NCBI GenBank assembly: GCA_021798675.1
Contig: JAJZGE010000103.1
Span: forward strand, 1-6,568
Origin: Pseudomonadota bacterium
Lineage (GTDB): Bacteria > Pseudomonadota > Gammaproteobacteria > Xanthomonadales > Rhodanobacteraceae
DNA: 6,568 nucleotides
Direction of reading: 5' to 3'
Position numbers and translations under genes: made by a program. The notes beneath the pieces were generated by a model that worked only from the letters and a program-made list of their open reading frames with translations, made no database searches and was not told the origin of the DNA. Shown here in pieces: positions 1 to 6,568 of the stretch (position 1 is the stretch's first letter; each line of letters opens with the position of its first letter).

Positions 1-19
1 GCGTTCATGCCGCACCAAC

Positions 20-47
20 GGACAGGGGCGCCGAGGCGCCCCTGTCC
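20..47 (-). terminator. Probable terminator hairpin after prc
   Basis: A perfect inverted repeat has 13-base arms: GGACAGGGGCGCC at 20-32 and its exact reverse complement at 35-47. Only two bases separate the arms, so the real loop probably opens by one pair to four bases. It begins 22 nt after the prc stop codon, where a terminator for this unit is expected. In the prc direction the following bases are GTTGGTGCGG, with only scattered T and no proper U-tract. It may therefore work as a GC-rich weak intrinsic terminator or as a 3'-end stabilising hairpin. The symmetry would also let it serve a convergent gene to the left, which cannot be seen. Confidence 0.6.
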
Positions 48-69
48 ATCGAACCGTTTGGCAGGCTCG

Positions 70-2310
70 TCAGTGCGACGGAGCAGCCGCGGCAGCGGGC
101 TTGTGCGCCGCCGCCAGTGCGGCGAGATAGTCGCTGCCGGGCGGCAGGATGCTGCTGGCCAGCTTGGGGTCGGCCTTCAGCATGCCCACTTCGTCGGCCA
201 CGATGTGCGCGGCCTCGCGGAGCTGGACGTCGGGCGCGTTCTTGGCGTCCTTCTCCTGCTTGAGCTCGCTCTTGAGGCTGCGCTCGCTCGGATCCAGGCC
301 GTCGTCCAGCGCGCTGTCCTCATCCTTGAGGAAGGCATCGCTGCCGTCGATGGCCTTCTGGCGCTGGCGGAAGCTAGCCTGCAGCGCGTCGAGCTGCTTG
401 CGCTCGGCTTCGCGCTTGGCGAAGTTCAGCGAGACCGACGTCTTGGCGCGCATGGCCTTGTACTGCGCCAGCTCGTCGAGCATCAGCTTCCACGCCGGCG
501 ACTTGGCAATGCGCGCGTCGTGCAGGGTTTCCAGCTTGGGCAGGTAGAGCTTCACGTCGCCGTCCGGCTGGTAGCTGGTCGGGGCGATGTGCGTCCACGG
601 CAACGCATTGTCGTAGGTGGACTCGCCGAAGTCCTTGGAGTCGCCGTTCCGCGGGAACTCGATGTCCGGCGTCACGCCCTTGATCTGGGTGGAGCCGCCG
701 TTGATGCGGAAGAACTCCTGCACGGTCATCTTCAGCTGGCCGTACTGCGGCTTGCCCTCGGGATCCGGGCTGAAGCGATCAAGGTCGATCAGGGTCTGCA
801 CGGTGCCCTTGCCGAAGGTCGGCGTGCCGATGATCAGGCCGCGGCCACGATCCTGGATCGCCGCGGAGAAGATCTCCGAGGCCGAAGCGGTGCCGCGGTT
901 CACCAGCACCGCGAACGGACCGTTCCACAGTGGCGCCGCATCGTCCGAGCCCTGCACGTCCACCTGGCCGCGCGCGTCGCGCACCTGCACCACCGGCCCC
1001 TTGCCGTTGAACAGGCCGGTCATCGAATCGGCCTCCGCGAGCGAACCGCCGCCGTTGTCGCGCAGATCCATGATGATGCCCTGGACGCCCTCGGCCTTGA
1101 GTTCGTCGACCAGCTTGGCCACGTCGCGGGTGGCGCTGCGGTAGTTCTTCTCGCCCTCGCTGCGCGCACCGAAATCGGAGTAGAAGCTCGGCAGGTCGAT
1201 CACGCCGATCTTGCGCACGGTGCCACCGTCCTTGACCTCGATGACCTTCTTCTTGGCCGCGCTTTCCTCGATGTTGACCTTCTTGCGCACCAGGCTGACG
1301 ATCTCATGCTTGCCGTCCGGACCGGCGTCGGCCGGCAGGATCTCCAGCCGCACCGTGGTGTCCTTCTTGCCGCGGATCAGGTTGACCACATCGTCGATGC
1401 GCCAGCCGATCACGTCGGTGATCGGGCCGCTCTCGCCCTGGCCCACGCCGAGGATGCGATCGCCGGGCTTGAGCTTGCCGGACTTTTCCGCCGGGCCACC
1501 GGGGACCAGGCTGAAGATCACGGTGTAGTCGTCGCGCGACTGCAGCTGCGCGCCGATGCCCTCCAGCGAGAGCTTCATCTGGATCGCGAAATCCTCGGCC
1601 TTGCGCGGCGTGAAGTAGTCGGTGTGCGGGTCGGTGGTTTCGGCGTACGCGGTCATGAAGGTCTGGAAGGCGTCATCGCCATCCAGCTGCTTCACGCGCT
1701 CGATGTAGTTGGTGTAGCGCTTGGTCAGCGTCTTGCGGATGTCGTCGTCGCTCTTGCCGGCGAGCTTCAGGCGCAGCCAGTCGTTCATGGTGCGCTTGCG
1801 CCACAGTGCGTCCAGCGCCGCGTCGTCCTTGGCCCAGGCGGCATCCTTGCGGTCGTACTGGTAGCTCTCGTTGCCGTCGAAGCTGAAACCGTTCTTGAGC
1901 AGGCTGCGCGCATAGGTCATGCGCTGCACGGCGCGCTGCAGGAACTTGTTGTAGATGTCGAACGGCGCGGAGAGGTCCTCGTTCCAGATCGCGTCGTCCA
2001 GCTTGGTCTTGAGCGGCGCGAAACGGTCCATGTCCTGCTGGGTGAAGAACACCTTGTCGGGATCCAGCAGCTTGAAATAGTCCGCGTAGATCTTCGCCGA
2101 CATCGCGTCGTCCAGCGGCTGCGCGTCGTAGTGGAAGCGGGTGAGGAAGCGCGCGGAGAGCTGCGCCGCCTGGGCCTGCGCGGTGGTCGGCTTGAGCGGC
2201 CAAACGGCCGCCTTGCGGTTGCCGCCGGCACCAAGCTCGGCAGCCGATTGCGCGTAGGTGCAGGTGACGGTCAAAGCCAGCAGCAGGGCCAGCACGGGAC
2301 GGAAGGTCAT
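70..2310 (-). CDS. prc: Tail-specific protease Prc (C-terminal processing peptidase, S41A family)
   Basis: 746-residue periplasmic serine protease that recognises non-polar C-termini of periplasmic proteins. Known substrates in other bacteria are FtsI (C-terminal trimming) and the endopeptidase MepS (with NlpI). Residues 1-20 are a Sec signal peptide with likely cleavage after TYA. The Prc N-terminal domain follows (LLDPDKVFFTQQDMDRF at 81-97). The PDZ domain lies at about 240-330 (SLEGIGAQL, then PGDRILGVGQG). The S41 core is at about 365-555, with MDLRDNGGGSL and the Ser/Lys dyad: Ser476 in GTASASEI and Lys501 in FGKGTVQ, 25 residues apart as in E. coli Prc (Ser452/Lys477). The charged DUF3340 region is at about 560-715, followed by an Ala/Pro-rich tail. 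It is some 60 residues longer than E. coli Prc (682). The ATG gives a clean signal peptide but has no good Shine-Dalgarno sequence. It lies 27 nt after the lipA stop, so coupling to lipA is plausible. Function is near certain; substrates here are unknown. Confidence 0.97.
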   Translation of the reverse strand: MTFRPVLALLLALTVTCTYAQSAAELGAGGNRKAAVWPLKPTTAQAQAAQLSARFLTRFHYDAQPLDDAMSAKIYADYFKLLDPDKVFFTQQDMDRFAPLKTKLDDAIWNEDLSAPFDIYNKFLQRAVQRMTYARSLLKNGFSFDGNESYQYDRKDAAWAKDDAALDALWRKRTMNDWLRLKLAGKSDDDIRKTLTKRYTNYIERVKQLDGDDAFQTFMTAYAETTDPHTDYFTPRKAEDFAIQMKLSLEGIGAQLQSRDDYTVIFSLVPGGPAEKSGKLKPGDRILGVGQGESGPITDVIGWRIDDVVNLIRGKKDTTVRLEILPADAGPDGKHEIVSLVRKKVNIEESAAKKKVIEVKDGGTVRKIGVIDLPSFYSDFGARSEGEKNYRSATRDVAKLVDELKAEGVQGIIMDLRDNGGGSLAEADSMTGLFNGKGPVVQVRDARGQVDVQGSDDAAPLWNGPFAVLVNRGTASASEIFSAAIQDRGRGLIIGTPTFGKGTVQTLIDLDRFSPDPEGKPQYGQLKMTVQEFFRINGGSTQIKGVTPDIEFPRNGDSKDFGESTYDNALPWTHIAPTSYQPDGDVKLYLPKLETLHDARIAKSPAWKLMLDELAQYKAMRAKTSVSLNFAKREAERKQLDALQASFRQRQKAIDGSDAFLKDEDSALDDGLDPSERSLKSELKQEKDAKNAPDVQLREAAHIVADEVGMLKADPKLASSILPPGSDYLAALAAAHKPAAAAAPSH

Positions 2311-2337
2311 GGGGTGGGCAACTCTACGGTGAGCGGT

Positions 2338-3339
2338 TTAGGCGACGCCGGCCGCGTGGGCCTGCAGATCGGCATGGTAGGACGAACGCACCAGCGGTCC
2401 GGAGGCGACGTGATGGAAGCCCATCGCCTCGCCTTCCCTGCGCAGCTCGTCGAATTCCTCGGGGGTCCAGTAGCGCACCACCGGGTGGTGGTGCGGCGTG
2501 GGCTGCAGGTACTGGCCGATGGTGATCATCTCGACGTCGTGCGCGCGCAGGTCGCGCAGGGTCTCGAGCACCTGCTCCATCGTCTCGCCCAGGCCCAGCA
2601 TGATGCCGGACTTGGTCGGCACGTCCGGGTGCTGCGCCTTGAAGCGCTTCAGCAGGTCCAGCGACCACTGGTAGTCCGCGCCCGGACGCACCTCGCGGTA
2701 CAGGTGGGGCACGGTTTCCAGGTTGTGGTTGAACACGTCCGGCGGGAAGTCCTTGAGCACTTCCAGCGCGCGCTCCATGCGACCCTTGCCGCGGAAGTCG
2801 GGGGTGAGGATCTCGATGCGGATGTCAGGGCTGGCATGGCGCACCGCGCGGATGCAGGCGGCGAAATGCTCGGCGCCGCCGTCGCGCAGGTCGTCGCGGT
2901 CCACCGAGGTGATCACCACGTAGCGCAGGCGCATGTCGCGGATGGTTTCGGCCAGGCGCGCCGGCTCCAGCGGATCGGGAGCGGCCGGGCGGCCGTGCGC
3001 GACGTCGCAGAACGAGCAGCGCCGCGTGCACACCTCGCCGAGGATCATGAAGGTGGCGGTGCCCTTCGAGAAGCACTCGTGGATGTTCGGGCAGGAAGCT
3101 TCCTCGCACACCGTCACCAGCGAATTTTCGCGCAGGCGCGATTTCAGTTGCTGCACGGCATTGCCCTGCGGCAGGCGCACGCGGATCCAACTCGGCTTGC
3201 GCAGCACGGGCACGGCGGTGTCGAAACCGGCGCGGTTCAGCGCGATCTTGTCGTTGCCGAGCTGCTTTTCGCCCGCGGGCGCGCCGCTGACGACGCTGAT
3301 CGGGATGGACTTGACGGGTGAAGCGGAAGCGTCGCTCAT
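2338..3339 (-). CDS. lipA: Lipoyl synthase LipA (radical SAM)
   Basis: 333-residue cytoplasmic enzyme (EC 2.8.1.8) that inserts sulfur at C6 and C8 of octanoyl groups already bound to lipoyl domains of the 2-oxoacid dehydrogenases and the glycine cleavage H protein. Cys78, Cys83 and Cys89 ([12 protein letters not shown]) bind the auxiliary 4Fe-4S cluster that is consumed as sulfur donor. Cys104, Cys108 and Cys111 (CTRRCSFC) bind the radical SAM cluster. The C-terminal RSSYHAD at 318-324 supplies the serine ligand of the auxiliary cluster. All family hallmarks are present (HNLETV, GLGET, QPTPHH), and length is close to E. coli LipA (321). The start at 3339 overlaps the lipB stop as ATGA and has no separate Shine-Dalgarno sequence, so it is probably translated by coupling to lipB. 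The frame stays open much further upstream, but that part lies over lipB and resembles no LipA. Confidence 0.98.
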   Translation of the reverse strand: MSDASASPVKSIPISVVSGAPAGEKQLGNDKIALNRAGFDTAVPVLRKPSWIRVRLPQGNAVQQLKSRLRENSLVTVCEEASCPNIHECFSKGTATFMILGEVCTRRCSFCDVAHGRPAAPDPLEPARLAETIRDMRLRYVVITSVDRDDLRDGGAEHFAACIRAVRHASPDIRIEILTPDFRGKGRMERALEVLKDFPPDVFNHNLETVPHLYREVRPGADYQWSLDLLKRFKAQHPDVPTKSGIMLGLGETMEQVLETLRDLRAHDVEMITIGQYLQPTPHHHPVVRYWTPEEFDELRREGEAMGFHHVASGPLVRSSYHADLQAHAAGVA

Positions 3340-4004
3340 GCGGATTCGCGTGCGGGGAGTTCGGGGATGACGGGAGCAGCCGGCTCGGCGCGGAAGCCGA
3401 ACTGGCGGCAGAACTCCTCCACCAGCATCTCTTCCACGTCCGCCAGTCGCGACGGGCCGCCCAAGTCTAGCACCTGCGTCACCGCCAAACCCTTGTAGCC
3501 GCAAGGATTGATGCGATGGAAGGGCTCTAGGTTCATGTTCACGTTGAACGCCAGGCCGTGGAAGCTGCAGCCGCGGCGCACGCGCAGGCCCAGGGCAGCC
3601 ACCTTCGCCTCCGCGACGTAGACGCCCGGCGCGCCCTCGCGGCGCTCGGCCACGATGTTCCAGTGCGCCAGCGTATCGATGATCGCCTGCTCGATCCGGT
3701 TGACCAGCTCGCGCACGCCCACGCCGGCGCGGCGCAGGTCGATCAGCGGATACCCCACGATCTGGCCGGGGCCGTGATAGGTGACCTGGCCGCCGCGGTC
3801 CACCGGGACCACCGGGATCTCGCCGGGCGCCAGCACGTGCTCCATCTTGCCGGCCTGACCCAGGGTGAACACCGGATCGTGCTCCAGCAGCCAGAACTCG
3901 TCGACGGTGTCGGCCGTGCGGTTGTCGGTGAACGCGCTCATCGCCTTCCACGTCGCCGCATAGGGCTGGCGGCCAAGGCGGCGGATCTTGAGCGGCAGGG
4001 ACAT
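3336..4004 (-). CDS. lipB: Octanoyltransferase LipB
   Basis: 222-residue cytoplasmic enzyme (EC 2.3.1.181) that moves octanoate from octanoyl-ACP to the lysine of lipoyl domains through a thioester on its active-site cysteine. This is the first step of de novo lipoate assembly; LipA does the second. The LipB signature [11 protein letters not shown] is at 71-81. Catalytic Lys134 lies in [10 protein letters not shown] and Cys168 in NPCGYKG. Their spacing of 34 residues equals that of E. coli Lys135/Cys169. [12 protein letters not shown] is at 144-155. The start at 4004 is chosen because AGGTG sits 5 nt upstream. Another ATG 11 codons further up (4037) has no such site and would add the leader [11 protein letters not shown], absent from typical LipB. 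The stop overlaps the lipA start by four bases (ATGA). Upstream, 83 nt separate it from ybeD. Confidence 0.98.
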   Translation of the reverse strand: MSLPLKIRRLGRQPYAATWKAMSAFTDNRTADTVDEFWLLEHDPVFTLGQAGKMEHVLAPGEIPVVPVDRGGQVTYHGPGQIVGYPLIDLRRAGVGVRELVNRIEQAIIDTLAHWNIVAERREGAPGVYVAEAKVAALGLRVRRGCSFHGLAFNVNMNLEPFHRINPCGYKGLAVTQVLDLGGPSRLADVEEMLVEEFCRQFGFRAEPAAPVIPELPARESA

Positions 4005-4009
4005 GACGG

Positions 4010-4014
4010 CACCT
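4010..4014 (-). promoter_or_regulatory. Shine-Dalgarno sequence of lipB
   Basis: On the minus strand AGGTG stands 5 nt before the ATG at 4004. It is the best ribosome binding site seen in the window and decides between this start and the in-frame ATG at 4037, which has only GC-rich, SD-free sequence before it. Confidence 0.65.
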
Positions 4015-4061
4015 GGTAGGGCGGGAAGGGTGAACATGCGGCCGGTCGGCGGCGAAGCCAA

Positions 4062-4081
4062 GGGCGGCCGGCTGGCCGCCC
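4062..4081 (-). other. Hairpin between ybeD and lipB
   Basis: A perfect 8-bp inverted repeat (GGGCGGCC at 4062-4069, GGCCGCCC at 4074-4081) with a four-base loop starts 6 nt after the ybeD stop. In the transcribed direction it is followed by TTGGCTTCG, so there is no U-tract. It could be a weak attenuator or an RNA processing/stability element separating the dacA-ybeD part from lipB-lipA-prc. GC-rich spacers often form such structures by chance, so its function is uncertain. Confidence 0.35.
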
Positions 4082-4087
4082 GTCCGG

Positions 4088-4378
4088 TCACAGCGTGTAT
4101 CGGATCGCCGGATCCGCGCGCAGCACGGCGTGCGCGCTGTCGTACTGCTCGCGGCTGTCGCAACGGAAGCTCACCGTGACCGAGACGTAGTTGCCGCCGC
4201 CGGAATGACGGTGCCGCACGGTCTCGTGCAGCACGTGCAGGCCGGCGCGCTCGAGCAACTGCGGCACGCGCATGGGCAGGTCGGCATCCGCCTTGCCCAC
4301 CGCGGTGATCTCGAACTCGCCGGGGAACTGGAAGCCCTTGCCTTCCCGTTTCGCCTGGCTGAAGTCGATCTCGTGCAT
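4088..4378 (-). CDS. ybeD: DUF493 family protein YbeD (UPF0250)
   Basis: 96-residue soluble protein without signal peptide or membrane segment. It matches the YbeD/DUF493 family by size (E. coli YbeD is 87 residues), by place between dacA and lipB, and by pattern: an N-terminal [16 protein letters not shown], a middle helix ([13 protein letters not shown]), then [28 protein letters not shown] and a short end DPAIRYTL. The E. coli protein has a ferredoxin-like fold related to ACT regulatory domains. Its biochemical role is not established; the constant link with lipB suggests a tie to lipoate metabolism or its control. The start at 4378 shares one base with the dacA stop (TGATG), implying translational coupling. 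The frame is open further upstream over dacA, but that translation is a shadow. Identity is well supported; function is unknown. Confidence 0.93.
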   Translation of the reverse strand: MHEIDFSQAKREGKGFQFPGEFEITAVGKADADLPMRVPQLLERAGLHVLHETVRHRHSGGGNYVSVTVSFRCDSREQYDSAHAVLRADPAIRYTL

Positions 4379-5655
4379 CACTTCGCGCCCGGCGCCGCAG
4401 CCGGCGCAAGTGCACGCGCATCCGTTTTCTTGCTGCCGCGGAACCACAGCAGGATCGAATCCCACATCCGCGAGAAGAAGCCGCCCTGCGGCGCGTCGTT
4501 CAGTGCGATCAGCGGCACGCTCTGGATCGGCTGGCCGTCCAGCGAAATGTGCAGCGTACCCACCTGCTGACCCTTCTTGAACGGGGCGATCAGGGTGGCC
4601 GGGATGTCCATGGTGGCCTTGAGCTTGTCGTACTGGCCGGTCTTCACCGTCACCAGCACGTCGTGGGCGACCCCCAGCGGCAAGGTGTCGGCCTGGCCCT
4701 TCCACAGCCGCGGGCTGGCCAGCGGCTTGCCGGCGGCGTACAGCTTGTGGGTGTCGTAGAAGCGGAAACCGTAGTTGAGCAGGGTCATCGCCGAGTCGGC
4801 ACGCGCCTTCTCGCTGCTGGCGCCCATCACCACGGCAATCATGCGCTCGTTGCCGCGCTTGGCCGAGGCATCCATGCAATAGCCGGCGGCAGCGGTGTAG
4901 CCGGTCTTCACGCCATCGACGGAGGGATCGCGCCACAGCAGCGTCACGCGATTCAGCTGCTTGATGCCGTTCCACTCGAACTCCTTGATCTTGGAGACCG
5001 CGTATTGCTCCGGGAAATTGTGGATCAGCGCGCGCGTAAGGGTCGCGATGTCGCGGGCGGTGCTGTAGTGATCGTCGACCGGATAGCCCGACGCGTCCGA
5101 GTAATGCGTGTTGGTCATGCCCAACTGCTGGGCGTACTCGTTCATCAAGCCGACGAAGGTCTGCTCCGAACCGGCAGTGTGCTCGGCCAGCGCGATGGCC
5201 GCGTCGTTGCCCGATTGCACGATCATGCCCTTCAGCAGGTCTTCCAACGGAACCTGGCTGCCCAGCTTGAGGAAGCTGGTGGAACCATCGGTGCCTGCAC
5301 CACCGGCCTTCCAGGCGTGCTCGCTGATGGTGACCATGTCATTTGCATGGATCCTTCCGGCGGCCAGTTCCGAGGCCACCACGTACTCGGTCATCACCTT
5401 GGTCAGCGAGGCCGGGGCGCGGCGTTCGTCGGGGTTCTTCGAGGCGATGACCTGGCCGGTGTCGTAATCCATCAGCACCCAACTCTGCGCGTCCACGTCC
5501 GGCGGCGGCGGCACCGGCATCGGCGCCACCGCCGGATTCGGTATGCCACTGGGATGCGGCGGCATGGCCGGCTGCGGCGAGGTCTGCGCGACGGCGGCAC
5601 CCGCCGCCAGCACGGCGACGGCGAGCGGGGTCAGTAGGCGGCGGAAAAAGCTCAT
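4378..5655 (-). CDS. dacA: D-alanyl-D-alanine carboxypeptidase, PBP5/6 class
   Basis: 425-residue low-molecular-mass penicillin-binding protein (EC 3.4.16.4). It removes the terminal D-Ala from peptidoglycan pentapeptides in the periplasm, limiting cross-linking and helping keep cell shape. Residues 1-23 form a signal peptide (cleavage after AVA). A Pro-rich linker spans about 25-54. The catalytic peptidase S11 domain carries all three motifs: Ser83-Leu-Thr-Lys86 (SXXK), Ser148-Gly-Asn150 (SXN) and Lys250-Thr-Gly252 (KTG). The PBP5 C-terminal beta domain is at about 300-385. An amphipathic helix rich in Phe and Trp ([20 protein letters not shown], 391-410) should anchor it to the outer face of the inner membrane. 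A 15-residue Ala/Pro tail follows, whereas the E. coli anchor ends the protein. The ATG has only a weak GGAA site 10 nt upstream, but it gives the proper signal peptide. Xanthomonad annotations may call it dacC; the paralogue name is less certain than the activity. Confidence 0.95.
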   Translation of the reverse strand: MSFFRRLLTPLAVAVLAAGAAVAQTSPQPAMPPHPSGIPNPAVAPMPVPPPPDVDAQSWVLMDYDTGQVIASKNPDERRAPASLTKVMTEYVVASELAAGRIHANDMVTISEHAWKAGGAGTDGSTSFLKLGSQVPLEDLLKGMIVQSGNDAAIALAEHTAGSEQTFVGLMNEYAQQLGMTNTHYSDASGYPVDDHYSTARDIATLTRALIHNFPEQYAVSKIKEFEWNGIKQLNRVTLLWRDPSVDGVKTGYTAAAGYCMDASAKRGNERMIAVVMGASSEKARADSAMTLLNYGFRFYDTHKLYAAGKPLASPRLWKGQADTLPLGVAHDVLVTVKTGQYDKLKATMDIPATLIAPFKKGQQVGTLHISLDGQPIQSVPLIALNDAPQGGFFSRMWDSILLWFRGSKKTDARALAPAAAPGAK

Positions 5656-5718
5656 CGTGATCGTGTTCCGGAGGTTTGCTGGGCAGCGCCCGCGGGCGTC
5701 GCCGATGGATAAAGTTCG

Positions 5719-6568
5719 TCAGTTTACCGCGACCTGCGGCCGCGGCAGGCCCATGTTTTCGATGCGTCTGGTCACTTCGTCGGCGCGGTCCACGCTGTCC
5801 AGCGGCCCCACCCGAACCCGGCGAATGGTGCGGCCGTCCACCTGAACCTGTTCCACCTGCACCGATGCAAAGTTGGCCTGGCGCAATCGCGCAGCCACCC
5901 GCTCGGCATTGGCGGGATCGGAGAACGCCCCCACCTGCAGGTAGATGCCCGGCGACCCGCCGGCGCTTGTGACCGGCGCCGGCGGCGATGGTTCCGCACC
6001 CGGGTCCGACGGATCGATGCCCTGCACCTCGACCAGCCCGGTGCCCTTGGGCCAGATGCCGATGCGCACGGCGGCCGCATAGGACAGGTCGATGATGCGG
6101 TTCTCGTGGAACGGCCCGCGGTCGTTGACACGCACGATCACGCTCTTGCCGTTGGACAGGTTGGTCACCCGCGCATAGCTGGGCAAGGGCAGCACCTTGC
6201 TCGCGGCGGTGAACTTGTACATGTCGTAGTTCTCGAGGCTGGAGGTCTTGTAGCCGTCGAACTTGTTGCCGTAGAACGAGGCGATGCCGCGCTCGTCGTA
6301 GCCGCGTGCCGTGGGCAGCACGCGATAGGTCTGGCCCAGCACGGTGTAGGGCGACTTGTTGCCGTACAGGGAACGCGGCTCGGCCTTCGGCACCGGCTCG
6401 GGCATCGTGTAGATGTACGAAGGCGGCGTGCCAGCGGGAGAGCTGTCGCTGCGGTCGCTGTAGCGTTCGTCCTGCGGCAGGCCGGTGTCGTCGCCGTGGT
6501 GGAACCAGCCGCGATGTGCGGCGTGCGGCGCCGCACCGGCACCGGCACCGGCACCGGCGGCGGGCGGC
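5719..6568 (-). CDS. rlpA: RlpA-family septal ring protein, 5' end outside window
   Basis: The frame runs open to the window edge: 282 residues are visible, and the signal sequence and lipobox expected of RlpA are missing. RlpA proteins act in the periplasm at the septum; P. aeruginosa RlpA is a lytic transglycosylase specific for glycan without stem peptides. Order seen: an Ala-Gly/His/Ser-rich leader (54 residues before Met at 6405), the conserved VPKAEPRSLYGNKSPYTVLG, the double-psi beta-barrel domain (about 39-127 counted from that Met), a Pro/Ser/Gly linker (128-151), then a SPOR domain (YLQVGAFSDPANAERVAARL to the end) that binds denuded glycan at the division site. Of the three residues reported as essential in P. 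aeruginosa (Glu120, His131, Asp157), Glu58 and Asp95 align, but the His position is Ser69 (TAASK instead of TAAHK). The ATG at 6405 is internal, since homologous RlpA sequence and a coding frame continue upstream. dacA follows after 63 nt. Confidence 0.93.
   Translation of the reverse strand, partial: PPAAGAGAGAGAAPHAAHRGWFHHGDDTGLPQDERYSDRSDSSPAGTPPSYIYTMPEPVPKAEPRSLYGNKSPYTVLGQTYRVLPTARGYDERGIASFYGNKFDGYKTSSLENYDMYKFTAASKVLPLPSYARVTNLSNGKSVIVRVNDRGPFHENRIIDLSYAAAVRIGIWPKGTGLVEVQGIDPSDPGAEPSPPAPVTSAGGSPGIYLQVGAFSDPANAERVAARLRQANFASVQVEQVQVDGRTIRRVRVGPLDSVDRADEVTRRIENMGLPRPQVAVN
6535..6558. repeat. Hexanucleotide tandem repeat, (ACCGGC)4, inside rlpA
   Basis: Four perfect copies of ACCGGC stand in a row. 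On the coding strand they read GCCGGT and encode an alternating Ala-Gly run in the N-terminal leader of RlpA, before the catalytic domain. The unit is two codons long, so gain or loss of copies would change linker length without a frameshift. Confidence 0.85.

Noticed and set aside
7..3321. A plus-strand open frame of about 1100 codons opposite prc and lipA
   Set aside because: It runs in exact codon register against both genes, so its stops would correspond to TTA, CTA or TCA codons, which this GC-rich genome hardly uses. The translation is low-complexity (rich in Arg, Val, Ala, Leu, His) and resembles no protein, while the minus-strand products are textbook families. It ends at the first TCA serine codon of lipA.
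3340..3951. Upstream extension of the lipA frame (about 200 codons over lipB)
   Set aside because: The extension is an out-of-frame reading of lipB. LipA of normal length starts at 3339 with the ATGA overlap.
4033..4061. Possible sigma-70 promoter before lipB (TTGGCT, 17 nt, CATGTT)
   Set aside because: Only 4 of 6 and 3 of 6 consensus matches in a GC-rich spacer; not enough to call a promoter.
4005..4421. Upstream extension of the lipB frame, with an alternative ATG at 4037
   Set aside because: No Shine-Dalgarno site precedes the upstream ATG and the added residues are not LipB-like. The ATG at 4004 has AGGTG 5 nt before it and gives a normal length.
4549..5637. A plus-strand open frame of 362 codons opposite dacA
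   Set aside because: Same in-register antisense artefact; the His/Arg/Gly-rich translation has no recognisable domain and dacA has all its catalytic motifs.
5687..5698. 12-bp palindrome CGCCCGCGGGCG between rlpA and dacA
   Set aside because: As a hairpin it would have only four pairs around a tetraloop, and such GC palindromes are expected by chance at this base composition. It could be a dimer binding site, but nothing else supports that.
5719..6405. RlpA as a complete 228-residue protein starting at 6405
   Set aside because: No signal peptide or lipobox follows that Met, and the frame continues upstream without a stop to the window edge with plausible leader sequence, so the Met is internal.
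1..6568. Mobile elements, CRISPR, tRNA/rRNA genes, defence or toxin-antitoxin modules
   Set aside because: None seen. Almost every base belongs to six well-known core genes and the short spacers between them.

Overview
The window is a GC-rich stretch (clearly above 60% GC by eye) with all of its genes on the minus strand. The order and protein sequences point to a gammaproteobacterium, most likely in the Xanthomonadales/Lysobacterales (Xanthomonas, Lysobacter or Rhodanobacter-Dyella type). That placement is inferred from gene order, GC content and overall sequence feel; no database search was possible.

Read in the direction of transcription (right to left): rlpA (5' end outside the window, 6568 to 5719) encodes a septal ring RlpA-type protein with a double-psi beta-barrel and a SPOR domain. 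dacA (5655 to 4378) encodes a D-Ala-D-Ala carboxypeptidase of the PBP5/6 class. ybeD (4378 to 4088) encodes a small DUF493 protein. lipB (4004 to 3336) encodes octanoyltransferase. lipA (3339 to 2338) encodes lipoyl synthase. prc (2310 to 70) encodes the periplasmic tail-specific protease. A perfect 13-bp inverted repeat at 20-47 follows prc and probably ends the transcript. No gene-free stretch exceeds 85 bases.

The genes are tightly packed. dacA and ybeD overlap as TGATG, and lipB and lipA overlap as ATGA. The gaps are 63 nt (rlpA-dacA), 83 nt (ybeD-lipB) and 27 nt (lipA-prc). This suggests one or two transcription units. Two themes are joined. One is peptidoglycan maturation and periplasmic proteolysis: RlpA, DacA and Prc. 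The other is de novo lipoic acid synthesis in the cytoplasm: LipB places octanoate on lipoyl domains and LipA inserts two sulfurs. The rlpA-dacA-ybeD-lipB-lipA order is the conserved gammaproteobacterial one known from E. coli; prc directly after lipA differs from E. coli.

This is a conventional core-genome region, and I see no mobile element, CRISPR array, RNA gene or new defence-like system. The most interesting detail is that the RlpA catalytic domain has Ser where the catalytic His described for Pseudomonas aeruginosa RlpA is expected. Lesser points are an in-frame hexamer repeat in rlpA, a hairpin between ybeD and lipB, and non-standard tails on DacA.
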